Source: Alphaproteobacteria bacterium (lineage in GTDB: Bacteria > Pseudomonadota > Alphaproteobacteria > Thalassobaculales > Thalassobaculaceae). Taken from it: a stretch of 64,000 nucleotides of DNA. The stretch covers positions 62,001 to 126,000 of the forward strand of contig JANSYC010000001.1 of the NCBI GenBank assembly GCA_024742605.1. The letters are read 5' to 3'. Numbering within the stretch: position 1 is the first letter of the stretch; every line of letters starts with the position of its first letter. Below the pieces are notes generated by a model. It was not told the origin of the DNA. It saw only the letters and a program-made list of their open reading frames with translations, and did no database searches. The translations under genes were made by a program, and so were the position numbers. Below, in pieces: positions 17,515 through 26,584 of the stretch.

Positions 17515-18980
17515 TGCGGTTTGCCGCGTTCATCGGAGCAGGACCCATCCGGATGCTGGCAGCCGTCTTGGTTTCGGCTTGGGTAGCCGGCTGCGCAGTC
17601 AATCCGGCCACCGGTGACCGAAGCTTCGTGGGGTTTCTGCCACCCGAGGAAGAGGCCGCGTTTGGTGCCGAGAACCACCCGCTGATCCTTCGAAAATTCG
17701 GTGGAGCCTACGACGACCCCGACCTTGCGGCCTACCTGACTCAGGTCGGCGGCAATCTGGTTTCCGTCGCTGAACGGCCAGACCTGATCTTCACCTTCAC
17801 GGTTCTGGACAGCGAGACCGTCAACGCCTTCGCGATCCCCGGCGGCTACGTCTACGTGACCCGCGGCCTGCTCGCCCTGGCGGACAATGAAGCCGAATTG
17901 GCCAGCGTCCTGGGCCATGAGATCGGCCACATCACGGCCCTGCACGGCGCCCAACGGGTGAGCCGCGGCATGCTCGCAGGACTTGGAGCCGCGATTCTTG
18001 GCGCCGCGATCGGTCAGGATGCGGTGACCGACATGCTCGGAGCCGGAGCCTCCGCCCTATTGCAGAGCTACAGCCGGGAGCAGGAACTGGAAGCCGATAC
18101 CTTGGGGATTCGGTATCTGTCCCGGGCCGGCTACGACCCGCAAGCCTCCGCGACCCTGCTCGCGAAGCTCCGTGAGGAGTCCCTGCTCCGCGCGCAACTC
18201 TCAGGTGAGGGCGATCCGGACAGGTTCGACATTTTTGCGAGCCATCCACGGCCGATCGACCGACTGCAACGAGCCGCCGCACTCTCGGCGGCCGGAAATG
18301 GCAACATTTGGAGAGACCGATATCTGGAGCAGATCGATGGGCTGATCTACGGCAATTCCCCAAGACAGGGCTTCATTCGGGGGCGGTCGTTCCTGCATCC
18401 GGTGCTCGGAATCGGATTCACCGTTCCCGGCGGTTTTGTGCTGCAGAACCGGCCGGAAAATGTTCGGGCCGTGAACCAGGACAGGAGCGCGGGACTGATG
18501 TTCGACAGCATCCGGGTCCGGCCCGACATTTCGGCCGACCGGTATCTCAGCCGTATGTGGGCGCCATCCGCGAAATTCCTCAGCTTCGATCGCTTGCGCA
18601 TTGGAGAGCGGGAGGCGGCGACGGGACTCCTGGAGCAGCGAACCCCCAACGGGACGGCGGACCTCCGGCTCTTGGCGATCAAGGACGGTCCGCACCGGAT
18701 CTACCGGTTCGTTTTCATCAACCGATCCCGCGACCGCGACCGATATTCTCAGGCCTTCCGATCAACGGCCTTCAGCTTTCGGACCCTTTCCGAATCCGAC
18801 CTGGCCCAGCTGACGCCCGAACGGATCGTGATCATCAAGGTCAAACCGGGCGACACGATCGACAGCCTGGCAAGCCAGATGCCACCCGGCCCTCTGCGGG
18901 AGCAGCTGTTCAGAGTCTTGAACGGCCTGACCGACACGCCCGCCCCGACGGCCGGCACACGGCTCAAAATCATTCGCTAG
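17511..18980 (+). CDS. M48 family metalloprotease lipoprotein (BepA-like)
   Basis: 489 residues. A lipoprotein signal ends at AGC (AAVLVSAWVAGCAVNP). The M48 zinc site is HEIGH (LGHEIGHITALHG) with the third ligand in REQELEADTLG. Such periplasmic proteases act in outer-membrane protein quality control. The middle region is unassigned. The last 50 residues (VKPGDTIDSLASQM ... GTRLKIIR) resemble a LysM peptidoglycan-binding repeat, which would tether it near the wall. An ATGA overlap with the nuclease-fold gene indicates translational coupling. It is followed by a bidirectional terminator. Confidence 0.9.
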   Translation: MMRFAAFIGAGPIRMLAAVLVSAWVAGCAVNPATGDRSFVGFLPPEEEAAFGAENHPLILRKFGGAYDDPDLAAYLTQVGGNLVSVAERPDLIFTFTVLDSETVNAFAIPGGYVYVTRGLLALADNEAELASVLGHEIGHITALHGAQRVSRGMLAGLGAAILGAAIGQDAVTDMLGAGASALLQSYSREQELEADTLGIRYLSRAGYDPQASATLLAKLREESLLRAQLSGEGDPDRFDIFASHPRPIDRLQRAAALSAAGNGNIWRDRYLEQIDGLIYGNSPRQGFIRGRSFLHPVLGIGFTVPGGFVLQNRPENVRAVNQDRSAGLMFDSIRVRPDISADRYLSRMWAPSAKFLSFDRLRIGEREAATGLLEQRTPNGTADLRLLAIKDGPHRIYRFVFINRSRDRDRYSQAFRSTAFSFRTLSESDLAQLTPERIVIIKVKPGDTIDSLASQMPPGPLREQLFRVLNGLTDTPAPTAGTRLKIIR

Positions 18981-18996
18981 CAGGGGTCCCAAATGG

Positions 18997-19030
18997 AAAA
19001 CAGCCCCTCCTGCCAGAAGGGGCTGCTTTC
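18997..19030. terminator. Bidirectional rho-independent terminator
   Basis: CAGCCCCT (19001-19008) pairs with AGGGGCTG (19018-19025) around a nine-base loop. AAAA precedes the stem and CTTTC follows it, so the leftward transcript ends with CTGTTTT. It serves both the M48 gene and the convergent rpoH. Confidence 0.8.
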
Positions 19031-19098
19031 GGATAAGTGGGGCCTGTGGAAGATGGCCGATAAGAAACTCGTTTCGATCCGACGCGGCGCTCGCGCGG

Positions 19099-19983
19099 TC
19101 AGGCTTCCAGAAGAAGGTCTCGGGTGCTCTCAACCCTGTGGGACAAGCACTCCCGCAATTTCATGAGAGCGCGGTGCTCAAGCTGGCGCACCCGCTCCTT
19201 GGAGACGCCGAGCTCGCGTCCCAGTTCCTCGAGTGTCGCTCCGTCCTCGCGAAGCCGTCGCTGGTCGATGATCGTGCGCTCGCGCGGACTCAACTCTTCC
19301 AACGCCTCGGCGAGCCAGCGGGACCGGGTGCGGGAATCCCGCATACCGGTGACCACATCCTCCGGGTTCGGCCGCTCATCCGACAGGAACTCCTGCCATT
19401 CGTGCTCACCGGATTCGGAAACCGGCGCATTCAGGGACTGATCGTGGCCTGAAAGCCGCATCTCCATGGACTCGACGTCCTTGAGAGCCACGCCCAGTTC
19501 GACCGCAATGCTCGTCCGGCCCTCGTCCGACATCGGACCGTTTACGGCGTCACGGATCTTCGCGCGCAGCCGGCGCAGGTTGAAGAACAGGGATTTCTGG
19601 GACGCGGTCGTGCCGGTCCGGACGATGGACCAATTCCGCAGGATATAATCCTGAATCGCGGACCTGATCCACCACGCGGCGTAGGTCGAGAACCGCACCT
19701 CCCGTTCCGGCTCGAACCGGGCGGCAGCCTGCATCAGGCCCACGTTGCCCTCCTGCACCAGATCGCCCATCGGAAGTCCGTAGTTGCGAAACCGGCTGGC
19801 CGTGCTCACCACCAAACGAGTGTAGGACCGGACCAATTCATGCAGGGCGCGTTCGTCGTTCTCTTCGCGCCAGCGCCGGGCCAGTTCGAATTCATTATCC
19901 CGTTCCAGAAGAGGCTCTTTCATGGAAGCCTTGATGAACGCGACATTCGCTCGTTGGGTCTGCGGATCGTCGATATGTGCCAT
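19099..19983 (-). CDS. rpoH: RNA polymerase sigma-32-type factor RpoH
   Basis: 294 residues. Region 2 (LVQEGNVGLMQAAARFEPE...RFSTYAAWWIRSAIQDYI) and region 4 (LSPRERTIIDQRRL...LEELGRELGVSKERVRQLE) are intact. The RpoH box reads QKSLFFNLRRL, identifying the heat-shock/stress group. The ATG at 19983 has AGGGGG upstream; a longer frame is not needed. Alphaproteobacteria often have two rpoH genes, and neighbours carD and fdxA resemble the rpoH2 context, so this may be the oxidative-stress paralogue (inference). Confidence 0.92.
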   Translation of the reverse strand: MAHIDDPQTQRANVAFIKASMKEPLLERDNEFELARRWREENDERALHELVRSYTRLVVSTASRFRNYGLPMGDLVQEGNVGLMQAAARFEPEREVRFSTYAAWWIRSAIQDYILRNWSIVRTGTTASQKSLFFNLRRLRAKIRDAVNGPMSDEGRTSIAVELGVALKDVESMEMRLSGHDQSLNAPVSESGEHEWQEFLSDERPNPEDVVTGMRDSRTRSRWLAEALEELSPRERTIIDQRRLREDGATLEELGRELGVSKERVRQLEHRALMKLRECLSHRVESTRDLLLEA

Positions 19984-20135
19984 GACCAAGCCCCCTGCGC
20001 TGAAAATCAAGCCGATCTTTGCGATCGCTATTTGACCTTGTTACGCGTGCGGCTTTTGTCCGGATCACCGAATTAATAACAAATTTGGAAACAGTCTGTA
20101 GAAATCGGTCTCATTGGCCCTGTGTCAGAATTAAT

Positions 20136-20951
20136 TTACACATCAAGACGGTCGAGAATGTCACCCTTACTTGACACACACACGGCGGAGAGTGCGCCGT
20201 CACGACCGCATCCTTCGTCAATTGACAGCGTAATGCCGTTTTCGGTCCAGCCCGCATCCGCCGGATCAAAACCGCGAATGACCCGCTGGAATCCCTCATA
20301 GCCGGAGGCCGCTCGGGCAAAGCCGCCACTTTCCCACCAGAACGCGTCCTTCTGTTCTTCCAGTCGCCGTTCCGGGTCGAGTCCGCTGTGCACCATCAGG
20401 ACGCCGTCGGCCCCGGAGACTGCATAGCGGCGCAGCGACGTAAACCAGGCGTGATGGCCCGGTGCCGCCTGCATCGCCGCTTTCAGGCGCGCCGTCCAAC
20501 GGGTGAGCGCCACCAGACCTTCCTGGGCGGCGGCGAATCCCTGATTGGGATCCCCGCCATAGGCCCGCAAGGTCGGCTCAACGCCCCGATCCAACATCCA
20601 CTGGAGCAGGTCAGCCGGTTTCGGAGCAAAATGAATCTGCAGGAGCTTGTGCCACATCTCCTCCTGCCGGCCGCGCAGGAACACGATGTCATCCGGGAGG
20701 TACAGCGGCGGCAACGCCAGAATGGACCTCCGAAAGCGCAGAATCTCGTCGATGGTCGCGCGCACTTCGCCCAAGCCCATCACATTTCCGGTATATACGA
20801 GTCTGTCGCCGCTCTCGAACCGAGCCCCGATTTGATCGTGAAGGCTTTCAAGCCGCGCCACGTCCCCATGGATCGCGGCGACAACCCAGATACGGTCGCC
20901 GGTGCTGAGATCTACGTAACGATCATTTGAGGCGAGGCTCATGCGATCCAT
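20136..20951 (-). CDS. Degenerate calcineurin-like (PPP family) phosphoesterase, predicted inactive
   Basis: 271 residues. The layout is that of bacterial PPP phosphatases, but key residues are changed. GDxHG is A25-A26-I-H28-G29; GDxxDRG is G55-N56-V-M-G59-L60-G61; GNHE is G94-R95-Q96-E97. The later motif MVHSGLDPERRLEEQ (H188) is well conserved. Two metal-ligand aspartates and the Asn-His pair of GNHE are therefore gone, and hydrolysis is unlikely; a binding or scaffold role is more probable. It sits between carD and rpoH on the same strand. The ribosome site is poor; ATG 20942 is an alternative start. Confidence 0.8.
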   Translation of the reverse strand: MDRMSLASNDRYVDLSTGDRIWVVAAIHGDVARLESLHDQIGARFESGDRLVYTGNVMGLGEVRATIDEILRFRRSILALPPLYLPDDIVFLRGRQEEMWHKLLQIHFAPKPADLLQWMLDRGVEPTLRAYGGDPNQGFAAAQEGLVALTRWTARLKAAMQAAPGHHAWFTSLRRYAVSGADGVLMVHSGLDPERRLEEQKDAFWWESGGFARAASGYEGFQRVIRGFDPADAGWTENGITLSIDEGCGRDGALSAVCVSSKGDILDRLDV

Positions 20952-21019
20952 GACATGTTAGGAAGCATTCGGATGACGAGGGCGTCCCCCGGCAAGATCC
21001 GCAAAACGGAGTGTATGAC

Positions 21020-21047
21020 AAAGGGCGGCGCCGTGGCACCGCCCTGT
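21020..21047 (-). terminator. Terminator of carD
   Basis: AGGGCGG (21022-21028) pairs with CCGCCCT (21039-21045), extended inward by GCC/GGC around GT. Read leftward the stem is followed by TTGTC. It lies 31 bp after the carD stop. Confidence 0.65.
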
Positions 21048-21075
21048 CGTCGATCAAGCCACATCTCGTAGACGC

Positions 21076-21573
21076 TCAGGCGGCGTCCATGAGCTTCTCG
21101 AGCTTGGTGACCGCCGCGTCCTCGTCGATCTGCTCGATCTTGGCGAATTCACGGGCCAATCGGTCGATCGCAGCCTGGTACATCTGCCGTTCGCTGTAGG
21201 ACTGATCGCCCTGGTTGCTCGGCCGACGCAAGTCACGCACGACCTCGGCGATGGAGACAGGATCGCCGGAATTGATTTTGGCCTCGTATTCCTGAGCCCG
21301 ACGACTCCACATGGTGCGCCGGACACGCGCCCGACCCTTCAGCTTTGCGATCGCCGCATCCATTTGCTTGCGACTGCTCAGCCGGCGGAGGCCGCTGTTC
21401 TTCGCCTTCGCGACAGGAATGCGCAAGGTCATACGATCTTGTTCGAAGTCGATCACCAAAAGGTCGAGCTGAGTGCCCGCGATCTCCTGGCTTTCCGTCC
21501 CTTTAATCAGGCCGACACCATGAGTCGGGTAAACCACGTAGTCACCCGACTGGAATTCACTCTTTTTGGTCAT
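21076..21573 (-). CDS. carD: CarD/CdnL family transcription regulator
   Basis: 165 residues. The N-terminal RNA-polymerase-interacting Tudor-like domain is FQSGDYVVYPTHGVGLIKG...LLVIDFEQDRMTLRIPVAK, followed by a helical DNA-contacting domain. CdnL homologues bind the polymerase beta subunit and stabilise open complexes at rRNA and housekeeping promoters. ATG 21573 (MTKKSEF) fits the family start. It lies downstream of fdxA in the same direction, and has its own terminator. Confidence 0.93.
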   Translation of the reverse strand: MTKKSEFQSGDYVVYPTHGVGLIKGTESQEIAGTQLDLLVIDFEQDRMTLRIPVAKAKNSGLRRLSSRKQMDAAIAKLKGRARVRRTMWSRRAQEYEAKINSGDPVSIAEVVRDLRRPSNQGDQSYSERQMYQAAIDRLAREFAKIEQIDEDAAVTKLEKLMDAA

Positions 21574-21986
21574 TGGCGCTCTCTGTCTCCGTGCAATCCG
21601 AGGAGTCCGCACCCTGTCGACAGTGACAACGAGACCCGCCGAAGGTCATGCGACGGCCCCGCAGGGACACGACGCCGACCCTTCGGTCGATCTCGATCTG
21701 TCAATGTCCCAAGGTTTGGGGTTACGCTTTTTGCGACCCCACGCTTTGCGGGACCGGCGCTAAGTGTGGACGATTTCCAACAGCGCCGAGTTACAGAAGC
21801 CTACCATAAAAACCGCTAAAAAGGTAGATTTTCCGCTGGAATGACGGCTGACAAGAATGACATTGAGATATCAGGCTTTTATGACAGCATTCTTAATCTA
21901 GAATGACAATTGGTTGGGTTCTTGACGTCTCTGAGCGCCCTGCAGCATTGGATGATACGGACCCGACGGCTGGCAAAATCCAACGC
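21574..21986. other. 413-bp spacer between fdxA and carD with repeated GAATGAC boxes
   Basis: No credible gene. The fdxA-proximal part is AT-rich. GAATGAC occurs at 21839-21845, 21855-21861 and 21901-21907, and CATTCT (21888-21893) forms an inverted repeat with AGAATG (21900-21905) across TAATCT. These could be sites for a regulator of the leftward carD transcript. TTGACA on the minus strand (21699-21704) could be a -35, but no matching -10 follows. Confidence 0.4.
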
Positions 21987-22325
21987 CTAGCTTCCCTCCC
22001 CGGGATTGGCGGAAAAGTATTTATCGAATTTGCCGGTTTCGTCCTTGAACTTGTCGGCGTCCGCAGGCGCATCGATCTTCCGCGTGATATTCGGCCATTC
22101 CTCGGAATACTGCCGGTTCATCTTCAGCCATTTTTCAGCTTCGGCCTCGGTGTCCGGCAAAATGGCCTCTGGCGGGCACTCAGGCTCGCAGACCCCGCAA
22201 TCGATGCACTCGTCGGGATGAATGACGAGCATGTTCTCGCCTTCATAAAAGCAATCCACAGGGCAGACTTCGACGCAATCGGTGTACTTACACTTGATAC
22301 AGGCTTCGGTGACAATATAGGTCAT
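21987..22325 (-). CDS. fdxA: Seven-iron ferredoxin FdxA
   Basis: 112 residues, typical length. [29 protein letters not shown] is followed by [12 protein letters not shown], giving the cysteines for one [3Fe-4S] and one [4Fe-4S] cluster, and the alphaproteobacterial C-terminal extension ([11 protein letters not shown]). Cytoplasmic electron carrier. The ATG at 22325 has AGGGAG upstream. It is the first gene of the leftward fdxA-carD block. Confidence 0.95.
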   Translation of the reverse strand: MTYIVTEACIKCKYTDCVEVCPVDCFYEGENMLVIHPDECIDCGVCEPECPPEAILPDTEAEAEKWLKMNRQYSEEWPNITRKIDAPADADKFKDETGKFDKYFSANPGEGS

Positions 22326-22562
22326 CGATAACTCCCTAGAATGCGCAATTTCCGGGTGCGCCTGGACCATGCAAACGCCCCACCGCTTCTCTAGACGGTC
22401 GGGACAGGATCATCAAGACCGAGTTGCGTCCGATCGGTCAGGGGTCGCTGGTCCCGGCTCAAGCGGCCCCCTGTATCGGTTTAGAAGCCTTTATCTTGTG
22501 ATAGCCGACCATGGCGCGTAGCTTGAACGGATGATTGGGGATGTGACTTCGGGGTGAAGGGT

Positions 22563-24971
22563 ATGCGGCTTGCGTATCGGCGTGCTGCAAGGTTTGGAGC
22601 AACGCTAGCTTGCCTGTTTGCAGGGCCCCGCTTCGTGCAGGCTCAGGTTGCTTCAAATCCCGTCGCGGGCGCCAACGGCGCAACAGATTCGACATCGATC
22701 AGCGCGTTTGGCGACTCTATGCCGCTGATTGCAGCCGCCCTGGCGATCACACTTGTTGTGTTGGCAGCCATGCTGATGCGTCAGATCGCGCGAAATCGAT
22801 CGCTGTCCCAAGTGACCGCGGCGGTCGAGGCCGACCGGAACAGATTGCAGTCGGCGCTTGATTCGATGCCGGTTCGCAGTATCGACCCGACCGAGTCCAA
22901 GGATTGGGATGCCTTCCTCAAAACTCTGAAAGAGCCGGATTCCAAAGCGCTTTCGGACGCCAAACATGATCTTGTCGCGGCCGGGACCCGGTTTGACCGG
23001 ACGGCGACCCTTCCGGACGGCAATTTGATCAGTGTATCCGGTCGAATGGCTGCGGGTCGGCCGATCGTCTGGGCGAGCGATGTTCCCAGCATTTCAGCGC
23101 GGGTTCGACAGGCCGAAACAGAACTCGACCAATTGCGAATGGTGCTTGAAGCCCTGCCATTGGCGATTTGGCGTCGCGTGAAAGACGGCGCTGTCGAGAC
23201 TCTCAACGCACCGGCGGAAGCTCTGCGCCTGGATCTCGATGATGCGGCTCCCCTTGCGGCCCGCGCCCTGACCGGCGGTCACGCGGTGATCGAAAGTCGA
23301 ACCGTGGTGGTCGACGGCAATCGACGGCTCATGGAAATCTCAGAAGCCCCCGACCAAAACGGTGGGACAATAGGCACGGCGGTCGATCTGACAGCGATCG
23401 AGGACCTCCAGAGCCAACTCGGCCGGCAGCTTGAGGGCCAGCAGGAAGCCCTCAGCGCGCTCGATACTGCAGTCGCGATCTTTGGGCCGGACCGGCGCCT
23501 GATCATGGCGAACGCCGCCTTCGGAGCGCTCTGGAGAATCCCGCTCGAGCGTCTGGATATGGACCCGAGCCTGGGAGAAATCCTCGAGATGGCACGGGAA
23601 CAGCGGCGCCTTCCCGAACAGGCCGACTTCCGGAGTTGGCGTGACGATTTCAACCGCATGTTCCGTACCTTGACCGAGCCCTTCGAGGATCTTCTGTTCC
23701 TGCCAGACGAAACCACCATCCGGATGCGCGTCTCGCCACATGTGTTCGGCGGACTGTTGATGACGTTCGTCGACGTAACGGACCGGATCACCCTGGAACG
23801 ATCCATCAACACCTTGTCGGAGGTCCAGCGGGAAACCCTCGACAGTCTGCATGAGGGGATCGCGGTGTTCGGGGTGGACGGCAAGCTCAAGCTGTCCAAT
23901 CCGGCCTTTCGTACCCAATGGGGTATTCCGGAGACCCTTGGGTCCAGCTCCGTGCTCGAGAACGAGCCGCATCTGGTCGATATCCTCCAACTCATGAGAT
24001 CCAGCTATCCGAGAGACGTGAATTGGTCCCGCGAAAAGGAGCGGTGGAGCGGATTTCTGGAAGATCGGCATCCGCGTTCCGGGCGGGTCGAACAGGTCGG
24101 AGGCCGGACCGTGGACTATAGCGTCGCGCCCCTGCCGGACGGTGCGATCCTGCTGACATTCCAGGATGTCACCGATACCTTGGCGGTTCAGCAGGCACTT
24201 CGTGAGCAAGCCGAAGCGTTGAGTATGGCGGACCGCCTCAAGAGCGAATTCTTGGCGAATGTCTCCTACGAACTCCGTACGCCCTTGAACGCGATTATCG
24301 GCTTCTCGGAGATCCTGAAGAATGAGTACGCCGGCCCGATGAATGAGCGGCAGCAGGAGTACTCCAAGGCGATCCTGGATTCGTCCAACAGTCTCGTCCG
24401 CCTGGTGAACGACATTCTGGATCTGGCGTCCATCGAGGCAGGCTACCTGGAACTGGAAGTCCATCAGGTCAATTTCACCCGACTGACCGACTCGATTGAT
24501 ACGCTGGTCCGTGAAAGGGCCCGGAACCGCGGAATCACCTTCACACTGAAGATCTCGCCCGATCTCCCCGAGGTCATGGCCGACGAGCGGCGACTGACCC
24601 AGGCATTGTACAATCTGGTGTCCAACGCCTTCGCGTTCACCAGCACCGGCGGCGAAGTGACGCTGGAGATCTCCTGGGAAGCAGAAAATCTGCTGTTCCG
24701 TGTCCGCGACTCGGGCGTCGGCCTGACGGCATCGCGGACGATCGGTTCCACCGCCCGATTCGAACGTGGCGGACGCCAGTCGCGCACCGCAGTGAGCCTG
24801 TCTCTCGTGAAATCCCTTGTCGAATTGCACCAAGGGAGCCTAGAAGTTGTCTCCGAGCCTGGCTTCGGCAACGAGGTCGTCTGCAGCATTCCCCTGCGCC
24901 CTGGTCCACATCCGGAACCCTCTGTTCCGGGGCAGGGAGACGAGCCCCTCGGGGTCACATCGACTTCATGA
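22563..24971 (+). CDS. divL: DivL-like tyrosine pseudokinase (cell-cycle sensor histidine-kinase homologue)
   Basis: 802 residues. An N-terminal signal-like segment (about 7-28) and a transmembrane helix (about 53-75) are followed by PAS-like sensor regions (about 180-545), a dimerisation/phosphoacceptor helix (about 560-630) and an ATPase-like domain (about 670-790). The H-box reads FLANVSYELRTPLNAIIGF: Y569 replaces the phosphoacceptor histidine, as in Caulobacter DivL. The N-box asparagine and RDSGVGL are kept, but the glycine-rich G2 box is lost (SRTAVSLSLVKSL). DivL controls CckA and so CtrA activity through DivK. The following tsaE-amgK-murU-addBA-trxA order supports the assignment. GTG 22554 is an alternative start. 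Confidence 0.9.
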   Translation: MRLAYRRAARFGATLACLFAGPRFVQAQVASNPVAGANGATDSTSISAFGDSMPLIAAALAITLVVLAAMLMRQIARNRSLSQVTAAVEADRNRLQSALDSMPVRSIDPTESKDWDAFLKTLKEPDSKALSDAKHDLVAAGTRFDRTATLPDGNLISVSGRMAAGRPIVWASDVPSISARVRQAETELDQLRMVLEALPLAIWRRVKDGAVETLNAPAEALRLDLDDAAPLAARALTGGHAVIESRTVVVDGNRRLMEISEAPDQNGGTIGTAVDLTAIEDLQSQLGRQLEGQQEALSALDTAVAIFGPDRRLIMANAAFGALWRIPLERLDMDPSLGEILEMAREQRRLPEQADFRSWRDDFNRMFRTLTEPFEDLLFLPDETTIRMRVSPHVFGGLLMTFVDVTDRITLERSINTLSEVQRETLDSLHEGIAVFGVDGKLKLSNPAFRTQWGIPETLGSSSVLENEPHLVDILQLMRSSYPRDVNWSREKERWSGFLEDRHPRSGRVEQVGGRTVDYSVAPLPDGAILLTFQDVTDTLAVQQALREQAEALSMADRLKSEFLANVSYELRTPLNAIIGFSEILKNEYAGPMNERQQEYSKAILDSSNSLVRLVNDILDLASIEAGYLELEVHQVNFTRLTDSIDTLVRERARNRGITFTLKISPDLPEVMADERRLTQALYNLVSNAFAFTSTGGEVTLEISWEAENLLFRVRDSGVGLTASRTIGSTARFERGGRQSRTAVSLSLVKSLVELHQGSLEVVSEPGFGNEVVCSIPLRPGPHPEPSVPGQGDEPLGVTSTS

Positions 24972-25453
24972 CACTGAGCTTCACACTATCGGATGAACGA
25001 AAAACTGAAGAGCTGGCCGCGCGGTTGGCCATGATCGCACGGGTGCCGGACATCATTCTGCTGTTCGGCGATCTCGGAGCCGGAAAAACGGCCTTCGCCC
25101 GCGCCTTCATCCGCGCCTGGAGCGCGGATCCGAACACCGAAGTCCCCAGCCCCACCTTCACCTTGGTTCAACCCTACGAGGCACCGCGAGGGCCGGTATG
25201 GCACTTCGATCTCTATCGGTTGGGGGATCCGGACGAATTGTGGGAGTTGGGACTCGAACAGGCGTTCGCCGAAGCGGTCTGTCTCATCGAATGGCCGGAC
25301 AGGCTCGGATCTTGGACTCCTGCCGACCGCCTCGAAATCTCCGTCGATCTGTGCGACCAAGACGGCTCCGAAACCGGGACGGCGCGGATCGCCCGTCTGA
25401 CCGGCTTCGGAAGCTGGAGGGATCGGCTGGCCGCCTTGCGGGACGGGCCATAG
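24968..25453 (+). CDS. tsaE: tRNA threonylcarbamoyladenosine biosynthesis ATPase TsaE
   Basis: 161 residues. The P-loop is GDLGAGKT (34-41), followed by SPTFTLVQPYE and the HFDLYRL motif typical of TsaE, which works with TsaB and TsaD in making t6A37 of ANN-decoding tRNAs. Its start overlaps the divL stop by four bases (ATGA), so it is translationally coupled. Confidence 0.94.
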   Translation: MTLSFTLSDERKTEELAARLAMIARVPDIILLFGDLGAGKTAFARAFIRAWSADPNTEVPSPTFTLVQPYEAPRGPVWHFDLYRLGDPDELWELGLEQAFAEAVCLIEWPDRLGSWTPADRLEISVDLCDQDGSETGTARIARLTGFGSWRDRLAALRDGP

Positions 25454-25476
25454 TCGGCGCGGGAGGGAAGTGAGTT

Positions 25477-26553
25477 TTGGCGGACATGAGAACAACCGAT
25501 ACCTCCCCCGCGGCTGCGCAGGACAGGCGGGAAATCCAGATCCGGGAATTCCTGGAGTCGACGGGTTGGGGGGACGCCGACAGAGGCGTGTTGGCCCGGG
25601 ATGCGTCGTATCGGACCTATGACCGTCTGCGCCGTGGACGTGAGACGGCGGTGCTGATGAACGCGCCGCCCGGGCTGGAAGAGGTGGGTCCGTTCCTCGA
25701 CATCGCCGCCCAACTGCATCGGTTCGGCTACTCCGCCCCGCGCATCCTGGCGCAGGATGAGGCGCTCGGCCTCCTGCTGATCGAGGACCTGGGCGATCGC
25801 ACATTCACGCGCGTCCTGGCGGACGGCGGCGACGAGACCGCGCTCTACGAGATGGCCGTCGATCTGCTGGCCGACCTTCACCGGCGCGCTCCGGAGATCG
25901 GCTTTAACGCCCCGCCCTACGATATCGACCGCCTGGCGGAGGAGGCTGACCGGATTCTGCGCTGGTATCTGCCGCTTTACACGGGAGAGGTCGACGCCAA
26001 CCAGCAGGCGGAGTTCGCCGAACTCTGGCGGGGCCATGCCGGCGTGCTTTGCCAGGGTCGGCCGACACTGGTGCTGCGCGACTTTCACGTCGACAATCTG
26101 ATGGTGTTGAAAGAACGGTCCGGCGTCGCACGGTGCGGCTTGTTGGATTTCCAGGACGCCCTGTCCGGACCGGCCGCTTATGATCTGGTTTCGCTGCTTC
26201 AGGACGCCCGTCGCGATCTGGCGCCCGGCCTGGAGGACGCCATGTTGGAGCGCTACCGGGCCACCACCCGGACCCAGGATTGGGACGGCTTTCTGCGCGG
26301 TTATCACGCGCTTGGCGCCCAGCGCGCGATCAAGGTCATCGGCATTTTCGGACGCCAGCTCGGATTTTTTGGACGCACCCAGTATCTCAAACACTTGCCC
26401 CGCTGCTGGGCGCATGCCATGCGAGATCTGGAACGGGCCGGTCTGGATGATCTGACCGCATGGCTCGACCGAAATATTCCGGCGGCGTATCGGGAAATTC
26501 CGGACGAGGGCGCGCGGCTTCCCGCCGCACTCAGCCCGGTGATCCAACGCTGA
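25477..26553 (+). CDS. amgK: N-acetylmuramate/N-acetylglucosamine 1-kinase AmgK
   Basis: 358 residues, APH-type kinase fold. It has the catalytic loop LVLRDFHVDNLMVL (the family HxDxxxxN written RDFHVDN) and the DFQDA metal site. AmgK phosphorylates MurNAc or GlcNAc at C1 in the recycling route that bypasses de novo UDP-MurNAc synthesis. The neighbouring MurU homologue completes the pathway. A TTG at 25477 lies ten bases after GGAGG and is preferred; ATG 25486 is too far from it. Confidence 0.9.
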   Translation: MADMRTTDTSPAAAQDRREIQIREFLESTGWGDADRGVLARDASYRTYDRLRRGRETAVLMNAPPGLEEVGPFLDIAAQLHRFGYSAPRILAQDEALGLLLIEDLGDRTFTRVLADGGDETALYEMAVDLLADLHRRAPEIGFNAPPYDIDRLAEEADRILRWYLPLYTGEVDANQQAEFAELWRGHAGVLCQGRPTLVLRDFHVDNLMVLKERSGVARCGLLDFQDALSGPAAYDLVSLLQDARRDLAPGLEDAMLERYRATTRTQDWDGFLRGYHALGAQRAIKVIGIFGRQLGFFGRTQYLKHLPRCWAHAMRDLERAGLDDLTAWLDRNIPAAYREIPDEGARLPAALSPVIQR

Positions 26554-26584
26554 TGTCCTGAGACCGAGCCAAGAGACCCGTGCC

